Origin: Phyllobacteriaceae bacterium | GTDB taxonomy: Bacteria; Pseudomonadota; Alphaproteobacteria; Rhizobiales; Devosiaceae | Assembly (NCBI GenBank): GCA_012799265.1 | Contig: JAAZLP010000440.1 | Span: forward strand, 1 to 6,438 | Direction: 5' to 3' | DNA: 6,438 nt | In this document: one piece after another, positions 1 to 5,829 of the stretch | Numbering within the stretch: position 1 is the first letter of the stretch | Layout of the letters: each line of letters opens with the position of its first letter | Notes under the pieces: model-generated | Told to the model about the DNA's origin: nothing | Databases searched by the model: none | What the model saw: the letters and a program-made list of their open reading frames with translations, nothing else | Position numbers and translations under genes: made by a program

Positions 1-1771
1 CATTGCGCTGCCGACGCTGGCCTATTCCGGCCAGGTGTTCTTTAGTTCGGCCTGGCAAGCCCTGCGCCATGGCCGCACCAACATGGATGTTCCCATTTCA
101 CTGGGGGTCATCCTTGCCTTCGCACTGAGCGTCTTCGAGACGCTGACAGAGCGGCACCACGCCTATTTCGACGCCTCCGTCACCCTGCTGTTTTTCCTTC
201 TGATCGGGCGCACGCTTGACCACATGATGCGCGAACGGGCGCGCACGGCCGTTCGGGGCCTGGCGCGGCTCGCCGCCCGGGGTGCGAATGTCCTGCGTCC
301 GGACGGCACGCGCGAATATATGCCGGTGGGCGAGATTGCGGTGGGTGACCGCGTCGTGCTGGTGGCCGGCGACCGGGTGCCGGTTGACGGCGTTGTCGAA
401 CAGGGTAGTTCCGACGTGGACGTAGCGATGGTGTCGGGCGAGGCAATGCCACAGCTTGCCTCAGTCGGGACGCCCCTGCGCGCCGGCACGCTCAACCTCA
501 CCGGCCCATTGGAGATGCGCGCCACGGCGGTTGCCGCGAACTCGTTTCTCGCCGAAATGGTCCGCCTGATGGAAGCTGCCGAGGGTGGCCGCGCCCGCTA
601 TCGGCGAATTGCCGATCGCGCGGCCCAGCTTTATTCGCCGGTTGTCCATCTCACTGCGCTTCTGACCTTTATCGGCTGGGTGCTGCTGTCGGGCGACTGG
701 CACCGTTCGATCAGCGTGGCGATAACCGTGCTGATCATCACCTGTCCCTGCGCCCTGGGACTTGCTGTTCCAATCGTGCAGGTGGTTGCGGCGCGTCGGC
801 TGTTCGAACGCTCCATCCTTACCAAGGACGGCACTGGCCTCGAGCGCATTGCCACCATTGACACCGTAGTGCTGGACAAGACGGGTACCGTGACCGTGGG
901 CAGGCCGATCCTGCTCAATGCCCTCGATATCGCGCGCCCGGCCATGGCCATTGCCGCAGCCCTGGCGGCCAGTTCGCGCCATCCGCTGTCGGTGGCCCTG
1001 GTGGAAGCTGCCGATCAACCCGACGCGGTGGTGCTTGATAGCGTCGCCGAGAGGGCTGGCCTGGGAGTCGAGGGTTGGATAGGGCAGGATCTTTATCGCC
1101 TCGGCCGCGCCGACTGGGCCCTTAATGAGCCAGGAGCTGCGCGAGGCACTGTTCTGTCACAAAACGGCGAAATGCTTGCCGCCTTCCGCTTCGAGGATCA
1201 ATTGCGGGCAGACGTCAAGACCACCGTCGCGTCACTGCAGGCTGACGGACTCAAGGTGATGCTGGTGTCGGGAGACGAAGCGGCAGTAGTCGCCCGCGTA
1301 GCTGCTGAAATTGGAGTGGATGATGCGTTCGGCGACGTGCTGCCCGCCGGCAAGCTTGAGTTAATCGCGTCGTTGCGCGCCAAGGGACACAGCGTGCTGA
1401 TGGTGGGCGATGGGCTTAACGATGCGCCTGCCCTCGCCGGCGCCGACGTGTCCATGGCGCCGTCGGGCGCTGCCGATGTCGGACGCAACGCTGCCGATTT
1501 CGTGTTCCTGAAGGATAGCCTTTCCGCCGTGTCCCACACTCGTTCCGTCGCCATCGATGCCGGGCGCCTGATCCGGCAGAATCTGGGCTTCTCGGTGATC
1601 TACAATGGCATCGCCGTGCCTATTGCCATCCTCGGCTATGCAACTCCCCTGGTCGCGGCGGCCGCCATGTCGCTGTCCTCGGTGATCGTGGTTGGAAATG
1701 CGCTGCGCCTCAGGGCTCCGCACCCGTCACGGACGACCCAGGCGGCGCCTGCATTGGGTGCCGCGCCATGA
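1..1771 (+). CDS. fixI: FixI/CcoI copper-translocating P1B-type ATPase (5' end missing)
   Basis: The frame is open from base 2, so the gene starts before the window; the GTG at 35 is internal. About 589 C-terminal residues are visible. The N-terminal metal-binding domain and first helices would lie upstream. Counting from the GTG at 35: two membrane segments (about 20-60), the actuator motif SGE at 134-136 (followed by Ala where Ser is common), the membrane copper motif CPC at 237-239, the phosphorylation motif DKTGT with Asp281, an HP motif in the nucleotide-binding domain, the hinge GDGLND with Asp459, and a C-terminal membrane pair with YN and MSLSS motifs typical of copper pumps. FixI/CcoI exports Cu(I) across the inner membrane for assembly of the CuB centre of cbb3 cytochrome oxidase. 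General copper-export ATPases share these motifs, but the overlapping fixS points to FixI. No frame disruption is seen. Confidence 0.95.
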   Translation, partial: IALPTLAYSGQVFFSSAWQALRHGRTNMDVPISLGVILAFALSVFETLTERHHAYFDASVTLLFFLLIGRTLDHMMRERARTAVRGLARLAARGANVLRPDGTREYMPVGEIAVGDRVVLVAGDRVPVDGVVEQGSSDVDVAMVSGEAMPQLASVGTPLRAGTLNLTGPLEMRATAVAANSFLAEMVRLMEAAEGGRARYRRIADRAAQLYSPVVHLTALLTFIGWVLLSGDWHRSISVAITVLIITCPCALGLAVPIVQVVAARRLFERSILTKDGTGLERIATIDTVVLDKTGTVTVGRPILLNALDIARPAMAIAAALAASSRHPLSVALVEAADQPDAVVLDSVAERAGLGVEGWIGQDLYRLGRADWALNEPGAARGTVLSQNGEMLAAFRFEDQLRADVKTTVASLQADGLKVMLVSGDEAAVVARVAAEIGVDDAFGDVLPAGKLELIASLRAKGHSVLMVGDGLNDAPALAGADVSMAPSGAADVGRNAADFVFLKDSLSAVSHTRSVAIDAGRLIRQNLGFSVIYNGIAVPIAILGYATPLVAAAAMSLSSVIVVGNALRLRAPHPSRTTQAAPALGAAP

Positions 1772-1911
1772 ACGTGCTGGTCGTGCTGATCCCGGTCGCG
1801 TTCGGCCTTGGCCTGCTGGGCCTGGGCGCCTTTCTGTGGTCGCTGCGCTCTGGGCAATATGACGACCTGCAGGGCGCCGCCGAGCGCATTCTGGACGACG
1901 ACGATCCCTAG
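1768..1911 (+). CDS. ccoS: FixS/CcoS cbb3-type cytochrome oxidase assembly protein
   Basis: A 47-residue protein whose ATG overlaps the fixI stop codon (ATGA at 1768-1771), implying translational coupling. Residues 3-25 form one hydrophobic membrane span. It is followed by the family's conserved WSLRSGQYDDLQGAAERIL stretch and an acidic tail, DDDDP. CcoS is a small inner-membrane protein needed for cofactor insertion into cbb3 oxidase and is nearly always the last gene of fixGHIS/ccoGHIS. Length and motif match the family. No terminator-like hairpin is visible after the stop. Confidence 0.95.
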   Translation: MNVLVVLIPVAFGLGLLGLGAFLWSLRSGQYDDLQGAAERILDDDDP

Positions 1912-2049
1912 AACAGCCTAGCCAAAATTTGCCCCAACCTAGCAGGATGCGACAAGTTCGACTATTTGACCTGCAACATCCACCACGGCTATCCGATTAG
2001 AAGAGGGCAATGGGATCGAAGTCCGGCCCCGTAAATTCGGAGATCCAAA

Positions 2050-2241
2050 ATGAAGACCCTCAAGGTACTTGCCGCCGCCGCCCTCCTGACCATGGTTCCA
2101 GTTCCCGCAATGGCCGCCAATTTCGATGTGCAGATGCTCAACAAAGGAGAAGCAGGCACCATGGTCTTCGAGCCTGCGCTCATCCAGGTGCAGCCGGGCG
2201 ACAGTTGTCCATACCAGACGTGTCCCCGGACCTCGAGTTAG
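2050..2241 (+). pseudogene. Pseudoazurin precursor, truncated after about 52 residues
   Basis: The ATG at 2050 follows a GGAG at 2039-2042. Residues 1-22 form a Sec signal peptide ending in AMA, with cleavage before Ala23. The mature start, ANFDVQMLNKGEAGTMVFEP, is characteristic of pseudoazurin, a periplasmic blue-copper protein that donates electrons to copper nitrite reductase or nitrous oxide reductase. Similarity stops after QPGDS (residue 52, base 2205); the frame then runs through unrelated sequence to a TAG at 2239-2241. Family members are about 145-150 residues as precursors. The copper ligands (His40, Cys78, His81 and Met86 in mature numbering) all lie in the missing part, so no type-1 copper site can form. 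The following DNA belongs to the tail of the opposite-strand DUF2249 gene, indicating a deletion junction. No clear promoter is visible in 1912-2049. Confidence 0.85.
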
Positions 2242-2631
2242 GGACAGCGCCAGCGGCTCCCCACTGGTGAGAGCGAACAGCACCTCTCCGGCTTTCAGGG
2301 TGTCCAGGGCTGCCACAACGCGCCTGGTCACGGCCGAGGGGGCAAGCCTGTGCAGTTAAGATGCCCAGCTGGCTGTGGCCAGGTAACCGGAGCGGCGGGA
2401 TCGACCGGCATGGTCGTGTCACCGGCTGCCCCAATCGCCGTTTTCAAGTTGTCGAGGGTCGCTGGCAAAGCCCTGCCGGGCCAGTACCTGCAGGAGGGGA
2501 TTGGGGCGAAAGGACGCCAGCAGGCGGAGCGACGGACCGGGGGCGAGATCGCCCACGGCTGCCATGATGGTCCCCAGCGGCTCTCCACCTGCGCGTAGGA
2601 TTGGCCGAACATCAAGTTCGATTGGCTTCAT
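2210..2631 (-). pseudogene. Two-domain DUF2249 protein, frameshifted and 3'-truncated
   Basis: The ATG at 2631-2629 has an excellent ribosome binding site, AGGAGG, just upstream. The first domain reads from MKPIELDVRP through LLQVLARQGF to ENGDW, typical of DUF2249, a small domain often found beside nitric-oxide-responsive regulators and denitrification genes. Shortly after GDW the frame stops (TGA at 2421-2419), giving a 70-residue product. The neighbouring frame continues with TWPQPAGHLNCTGLPPRP and stops at 2328. The third frame then gives VVAALDTLKAGEVLFALTSG, the start of a second DUF2249 domain. After GEPLAL at about 2246 the reading moves again, to a frame with TAA at 2240-2238 and LEVRGHVW, ending near 2214. 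At least three frame changes plus a stop mark a decayed gene. The 70-residue first domain could still be made. The exact 3' limit is uncertain. Confidence 0.8.
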
Positions 2632-2680
2632 GATTTCCTCCTGAAGCAGACTCCCATGGCCCGTCCTCCGCCGCAGCTCT

Positions 2681-2694
2681 TTGCCCGAGCGCAA
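2681..2694 (-). promoter_or_regulatory. NnrR/Dnr-type Crp/Fnr operator upstream of the DUF2249 gene
   Basis: On the minus strand this reads TTGCG-CTCG-GGCAA, a TTG-N8-CAA inverted repeat. Nine of ten half-site positions agree with the NnrR-type consensus TTGCG-N4-CGCAA. Its centre (2687.5) is 56 bases before the DUF2249 ATG, so activation from -41.5 would start transcription near 2646, just ahead of the AGGAGG. The -10 position (about 2653-2658) is poor. The site lies in the 75-base gap after the NnrR-like regulator gene, so that regulator is the obvious candidate to bind it (inference). Confidence 0.65.
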
Positions 2695-2706
2695 CCTGGT
2701 CGCGCC

Positions 2707-3408
2707 CTAGCTTAGCCCCCCAAGGAGGCCCGGCACTTCGCCGTCAGCGATCAGAGCCAGCCGCTGCCGGTCCTTGAGTAACAGTTTCTGGCGCCCACCC
2801 ACCACCAGTCCGGCATGTTCCCAGGCGGTCAGGATGCGCGATACCGTATGGAGGGTCGTGCCTGTCATTTCGGCGATGTCCTGCTTGGACACTGGAAAGT
2901 CGATGCGGATGCCGCCGGCCTCCTCCCGACCCGACTGCTCTCCCAGCCGCAATACAGCATGGGCCACCCGGCGCTCGACCTCCTCTGTGGCCAGTTCGGC
3001 ATCCGGGTCTGGGCCTCCTGCAGGCGAGTCCCCATGATAGCTGCCCATGAAATCAGACCATTTCCCCATTGGCCAGTACAGGACCACGCGATCGCTCACG
3101 GCGGTCGCAGTTCCAGGACAATCAGTGCCCTGCAGGGCCTTGGCGATGCCGAAAAGTTCGCCCGGATTGACGATGCGCACGATGATCTGCTGCCCCTCCG
3201 CCGGCACCTGCGTGACGCGCAGGCGGCCCTCGAGAAGAACGAAGAAATTAGCCGCTTCATCGCCCTGCTCGATTACGTTTGTTCCGGCACCGAAGGACCT
3301 CCGGACGGCGGCGCGATGGACGTCATCGAAATCAATCTCTGCCAGGTGGGCGAAAATGGGCAGACTACGTATCTTTGCTTTGTCGACTATTGCTGGTTTG
3401 GGCTCCAT
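2707..3408 (-). CDS. Crp/Fnr-family regulator, NnrR-like, with altered dimerisation helix
   Basis: A 233-residue cytoplasmic regulator. The start is the ATG at 3408, because an in-frame TAA lies 18 bases upstream and there is no other start codon between. Residues about 15-120 form the cyclic-nucleotide-binding-like sensor barrel (GTNVIEQGDEA, NPGELFGIAKALQ). Residues about 138-215 hold ATEEVERRVAHAVLRL and a winged helix-turn-helix whose recognition helix contains TLHTVSRIL, with the family's V-S-R triad at 189-191. There is no N-terminal cysteine cluster (single Cys97), so it is not an iron-sulfur FNR. The helix pattern resembles NnrR-type regulators that respond to nitric oxide during denitrification. 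Oddity: residues 125-136 (HGDSPAGGPDPD) replace the long dimerisation helix. The adjacent frame there reads MGTRLQEAQTRM, as expected for that helix, so DNA binding may be impaired. The ribosome binding site is weak. Confidence 0.87.
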   Translation of the reverse strand: MEPKPAIVDKAKIRSLPIFAHLAEIDFDDVHRAAVRRSFGAGTNVIEQGDEAANFFVLLEGRLRVTQVPAEGQQIIVRIVNPGELFGIAKALQGTDCPGTATAVSDRVVLYWPMGKWSDFMGSYHGDSPAGGPDPDAELATEEVERRVAHAVLRLGEQSGREEAGGIRIDFPVSKQDIAEMTGTTLHTVSRILTAWEHAGLVVGGRQKLLLKDRQRLALIADGEVPGLLGGLS

Positions 3409-3419
3409 GCCGGCCCATA

Positions 3420-3425
3420 ATTATG
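3420..3425 (-). promoter_or_regulatory. Possible -10 element (CATAAT) just upstream of the Crp/Fnr gene
   Basis: On the minus strand CATAAT matches TATAAT at five of six positions and ends 11 bases before the ATG at 3408. The transcript would then be nearly leaderless, consistent with the lack of a clear ribosome binding site. Candidate -35 sequences (TTGGTT or TTGCGG) sit at imperfect spacing (19 and 15 bases). The element lies within a 10-base palindrome, CATAATTATG (3416-3425). The 65-base gap 3409-3473 holds nothing else recognisable. Cotranscription from the upstream FixK-box promoter is the alternative. Confidence 0.25.
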
Positions 3426-3473
3426 TCGCCCGCACCTGGACCGCAACCAACACCGTCCCCCTGCAACTCCGTT

Positions 3474-3599
3474 TCAGGCTATCAGAGCCCGTTCGAGCGC
3501 CACCCGCCGGCGCCGCGCCGTCACGAAGCCGCGTATCAGGTAGGCCACGGCTTCGGGGTCCAGACTTCTTCCGCTGTCACTCCACTCCCCAAAAGTCAC
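3474..3599 (-). CDS. Small hypothetical protein (41 residues), translationally coupled
   Basis: The GTG start at 3599-3597 overlaps the stop of the preceding gene (GTGA, 3596-3599), and a GGAGG lies a few bases upstream inside that gene. The protein starts MTFGEWSDSGRSLDPEAVAY and ends in an Arg-rich, helix-forming stretch (VTARRRRVALERALIA). It has no signal peptide or membrane span and I do not recognise its family. The stop-start overlap plus ribosome binding site argue that it is translated. It is followed after 65 bases by the Crp/Fnr gene on the same strand. It could also be the displaced tail of the upstream gene, but the overlap architecture fits genuine coupling better. Confidence 0.5.
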   Translation of the reverse strand: MTFGEWSDSGRSLDPEAVAYLIRGFVTARRRRVALERALIA

Positions 3600-3886
3600 C
3601 GCAATTCCTCCGCTTGTCCGAGGTCCCCCTGATCCTGCCGCTGCATATCGCGCAGGAGTTTCTCCATGTTGGCAACAATCGCGGGCGCCGGCGAACCACA
3701 TACAAGGCTCCATTGGACTAAGCTTCTTTGCATCGCCGGTACGACGGTCTTCTCCAACCTGCGCAGGGAATTGGGATCGGCGGGATAGGGCAAGGAGTCG
3801 ACCACCATCCCCAGCGCGAGAGAAATCGCCAATTGCTCCCCATGGCAAATTGCCAACTCGTTGGTTGCGTACATCCCTTCTTGCAT
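3596..3886 (-). CDS. Hypothetical protein (96 residues), first gene after the FixK-type box
   Basis: The start chosen is the ATG at 3886-3884, with GGGGAG four bases upstream. A longer TTG start at 3952 is rejected because it lies inside the operator. The protein begins MQEGMYATNELAICHGEQLA, then has a helix-rich middle (ISLALGMVVDSLPYP, LRRLEKTVVPAMQRSLVQW) and a charged Gln/Glu-rich C-terminus. It has two cysteines (Cys14 in ICHGE, Cys63 in LVCGSP), no CXXCH haem motif, no signal peptide, and only a short hydrophobic stretch unlikely to span the membrane. I do not recognise the family. A correctly placed FixK/FnrN box implies induction at low oxygen, and the downstream gene overlaps it by four bases. 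Its position upstream of the NnrR-like regulator suggests a micro-oxic or nitrogen-oxide role (inference). Confidence 0.6.
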   Translation of the reverse strand: MQEGMYATNELAICHGEQLAISLALGMVVDSLPYPADPNSLRRLEKTVVPAMQRSLVQWSLVCGSPAPAIVANMEKLLRDMQRQDQGDLGQAEELR

Positions 3887-3938
3887 GCTGCTCCCCAATC
3901 CTATTGTGGGAGCGTACTCGCAAAAGGGCGCAGCGGAG

Positions 3939-3952
3939 TTGACGAAGATCAA
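3939..3952 (-). promoter_or_regulatory. FixK/FnrN-type anaerobox
   Basis: TTGAC-GAAG-ATCAA (plus strand) matches the TTGAT-N4-ATCAA consensus of FixK/FnrN/FNR at nine of ten half-site positions. For minus-strand transcription, a -10-like hexamer TACGCT occupies 3911-3916. Its centre is 32 bases from the box centre (3945.5), the spacing of a class II promoter with the box at -41.5. The start would be near 3904, followed by GGGGAG and the ATG at 3886. In the plus direction the box is 112 bases before the 43-residue membrane-protein gene, with no clear -10 at matching distance. Confidence 0.75.
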
Positions 3953-4057
3953 ATAGATGGCTGTGCGCCGTTTGCGAAAGAGGGAGCTCAGAGTTGATTT
4001 CCAGATCTACTTGCAACACGATCCCGCTCGCCATGGCGCAAGCAGCGGAGGTAGGAC

Positions 4058-4189
4058 ATGTTCAGAACGTCTCAAGGATCACTTCGCCCGGTGGCTATGC
4101 TGGCACTGGTTTCCGGGGTGGCAGTGATAGTCCCCAGTATTATCGCCCTCTTTGCCGCGCTTCTCGCTGTAGCGTCCGCAATCCTATGA
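4058..4189 (+). CDS. Small single-span membrane protein (43 residues), unknown function
   Basis: The ATG at 4058 follows a strong ribosome binding site, GGAGGT (4047-4052), at five-base spacing. The frame runs to TGA at 4187-4189. The protein has a short basic N-terminus (MFRTSQGSLRPV) and then a continuous hydrophobic segment from about residue 13 to 43, rich in Ala, Val, Leu and Ile with one Pro. This predicts a one-span inner-membrane protein with the N-terminus inside. I do not recognise a family. It is divergent from the hypothetical pair at 3474-3886, and the 171-base region between them carries the FixK-type box. A weak plus-strand promoter (TTGATT 3994-3999, N17, CACGAT 4017-4022) could serve it. 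The good ribosome binding site and coherent hydrophobic profile are the main support. Confidence 0.55.
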   Translation: MFRTSQGSLRPVAMLALVSGVAVIVPSIIALFAALLAVASAIL

Positions 4190-4571
4190 CATGAAGAATA
4201 GACCCCGTTGACGAATGCCACCGGTGATGGTCCAACGTTCTTATCAATGCCCACCCTTTGCCCCTAGGCTGCTGGTCACAAGGATGGCCGACCCGGCGGC
4301 GGCTGAGGAAATGTCAGCTCTTAGGTTGCCGTGCCCAAGCACTGTAGGTCCGGAATGGAGAAATGACTGTCTGAAACGCGCCTCTCTCCGATTTCAAGGC
4401 ACTATTAAGTGGCCTCGAATACACGTCATGAACGTTCGCGCCCAAAGCGCCTCAATACCGGCTGTGGGAAATTTGATGCAATGTCCATGCTGTCGAGGAG
4501 TGTAGGCGATTGGATCGATGCACCTATTGTTGGACTCATCATGTGTCCCGTAGCGTCCTAAGGCGGCTGGC
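4190..4571. other. Intergenic region with no convincing gene
   Basis: These 382 bases lie between the small membrane protein and the AraC-family gene. GC is visibly lower than in fixI. A 96-codon plus-strand frame at 4215-4505 has no ribosome binding site, an irregular Cys/Pro-rich composition and no recognisable motif, so I do not call it. No RNA gene, hairpin terminator or clear repeat was found by eye. The region presumably carries the AraC-gene promoter, but I cannot place it. Confidence 0.5.
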
Positions 4572-5582
4572 GTGACATTGATTTCGCGGTCTCATTTTGA
4601 CACTCGCCGGCTCCCAGAGCGCGCCAGAATTAGACAGTGGAGCGACGCCGCGACACCGGTTTGGGACATCCTTTCCGTAGAAGACGAAGCTTTTTGTGCC
4701 GTGGTTGATTTGTACAATGGAGGCGATCTGGTCTTTGGTACGGTGGGCAGCTCAGCACAGTCGACCGCGAGAGAAATGGCCCGTATCGCCGAGGATGGCA
4801 TCGATTACTATGCGTTTCAGTTCTACACGTCAGGCCAGCGTCGGGCGACAGCGCCCGGCAGAGACGTGATCCTGCGTAAAGGCGATCTACTCACTGTTGA
4901 CATGACGCAGCCGATCGCCACTGCGTCGACACGCTATAGCAGCATTGATTTGGGCATACCCCGGCGCCTCTTGGCGCCCTTGCTCGCTGCGCCAGATGCT
5001 CACGGCGGCCGCCGTCATGAGGCAACCCACCCGCTGACCGGGCTGGTGCGGGCCCACCTCGAAGCGCTTTATCGAGCGGCGCCCCACATGACGATCGCGC
5101 AGATGGAATCTGTGCAGGGAGCGACTATTGCGCTTGCTGCTGCTGCTCTCAACGGACTGGTAACTGAAGATCAGGCTGAACAAGTCAGGACAGCTACGCT
5201 GCTCGCTGTCAAAAGGTATATCGAGGACTGGCTGCACGACCTGACCTTGTCGAGCGTGGTGGTAGCCCGAAGGTTCTCGATCTCGCGCGCGACTCTCTAT
5301 CGCATCATGGAGCCGGTGGGCGGCTTTGCTTCCTACCTGCGCCTTCGTCGCTTACACCGGGTTCGGGGCGAGCTGGCCAGCTTAAACCAGCGCCACCTTA
5401 GCGTCGGTGAGATTGCAGAAACATGGGGCTTTGCCAGCCACTCCGCCTTCACCAAGTCATTCCGTCAGTGCTTTGGCGTGTCGCCCCGAGCTTACCGCAC
5501 GTTGGTCGAGGAAGCACGGGTTGGCGAGACTAACATGGATGAAGAACACGATTGGAGCCGTTGGCTCGCCGCCATGAAGTAG
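4572..5582 (+). CDS. AraC-family transcriptional regulator
   Basis: A 336-residue cytoplasmic regulator. GTG at 4572 is the first usable start, because the frame is closed by TAG at 4551-4553 with no other start codon between. The ribosome binding site is weak (AAGGCGG at 4560-4566). Residues about 40-190 resemble the AraC-binding-like domain (AraC_binding_2), including the MARIAEDGIDYYAFQFYTSG stretch and the RKGDLLTVDMTQP turn. Residues about 215-312 are the paired helix-turn-helix DNA-binding domain: the first HTH at about 226-247 (VVARRFSISRATLYRIM), the second at about 276-298 (VGEIAETWGFASHSAFTKSF) with the family signature ending FGVSPRAYR. The ligand cannot be predicted. The subtilase gene follows in the same direction after 247 bases and may be a target, but nothing in the sequence proves it. 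Confidence 0.92.
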   Translation: MTLISRSHFDTRRLPERARIRQWSDAATPVWDILSVEDEAFCAVVDLYNGGDLVFGTVGSSAQSTAREMARIAEDGIDYYAFQFYTSGQRRATAPGRDVILRKGDLLTVDMTQPIATASTRYSSIDLGIPRRLLAPLLAAPDAHGGRRHEATHPLTGLVRAHLEALYRAAPHMTIAQMESVQGATIALAAAALNGLVTEDQAEQVRTATLLAVKRYIEDWLHDLTLSSVVVARRFSISRATLYRIMEPVGGFASYLRLRRLHRVRGELASLNQRHLSVGEIAETWGFASHSAFTKSFRQCFGVSPRAYRTLVEEARVGETNMDEEHDWSRWLAAMK

Positions 5583-5829
5583 CGGCGCCGCAACCGTTGC
5601 ATTCTTTCAAATCATATGTGAGACGCCAGGAATAATATTTCCGCTGATTATGAGATTATTGAGCAACCTCGACGGTTTCAGACGTTTTTTCTTGACCTGA
5701 CGTGCCGTAGGATAATTCTGGGGTTAGCCAGTTGCGGCCGACGACATCACCGAGCTCTTTGACAACCACGGCGGCTATCAGCGTCGCGGCTGCGCATTGC
5801 CTCTGTGACTTTTTCTATTGAGGCCCAGA
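5583..5829. other. AT-rich intergenic region upstream of the subtilase gene
   Basis: The 247 bases between the AraC-family stop and the subtilase start include a markedly AT-rich stretch (about 5628-5662) and a T6 run (about 5685-5690). A perfect 10-base palindrome, GCGGCGCCGC, overlaps the end of the AraC gene (5582-5591) but has no loop or following T run, so it is not a terminator. The region probably contains the subtilase promoter. TTGACC (5692-5697) and GATAAT (5711-5716) are only 13 bases apart, so I do not call them. Confidence 0.4.

Noticed and set aside
461..1018. 185-codon minus-strand open frame inside fixI
   Set aside because: It is antisense to a clearly conserved ATPase, has no ribosome binding site, and its composition is the usual shadow of a high-GC gene.
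1965..1985. Crp/Fnr box upstream of pseudoazurin (TTGAC-CTGC-AACAT)
   Set aside because: The right half lacks the CAA end at the required spacing.
1939..2331. 130-codon minus-strand open frame as an independent gene
   Set aside because: Its first part is the second DUF2249 domain fragment and the remainder reads antisense through the pseudoazurin fragment. It is a by-product of the fusion.
2815..3420. 201-codon plus-strand open frame opposite the Crp/Fnr gene
   Set aside because: Shadow of the regulator on the other strand; the minus-strand reading has recognisable domains and this one does not.
3994..4007. TTGAT half-site as a second FNR box
   Set aside because: The left half is perfect but the right half (AGATC) does not match ATCAA.
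4208..4221. TTGAC-GAAT-GCCAC as a degenerate Crp/Fnr box
   Set aside because: It resembles the box at 3939 in the left half, but the right half fails and it is far from any start codon.
4215..4505. 96-codon plus-strand open frame before the AraC-family gene
   Set aside because: No ribosome binding site, no motif and an irregular composition in a lower-GC intergenic region.
5692..5716. Sigma-70 promoter for the subtilase (TTGACC and GATAAT)
   Set aside because: A spacing of 13 bases is too short for a standard promoter.
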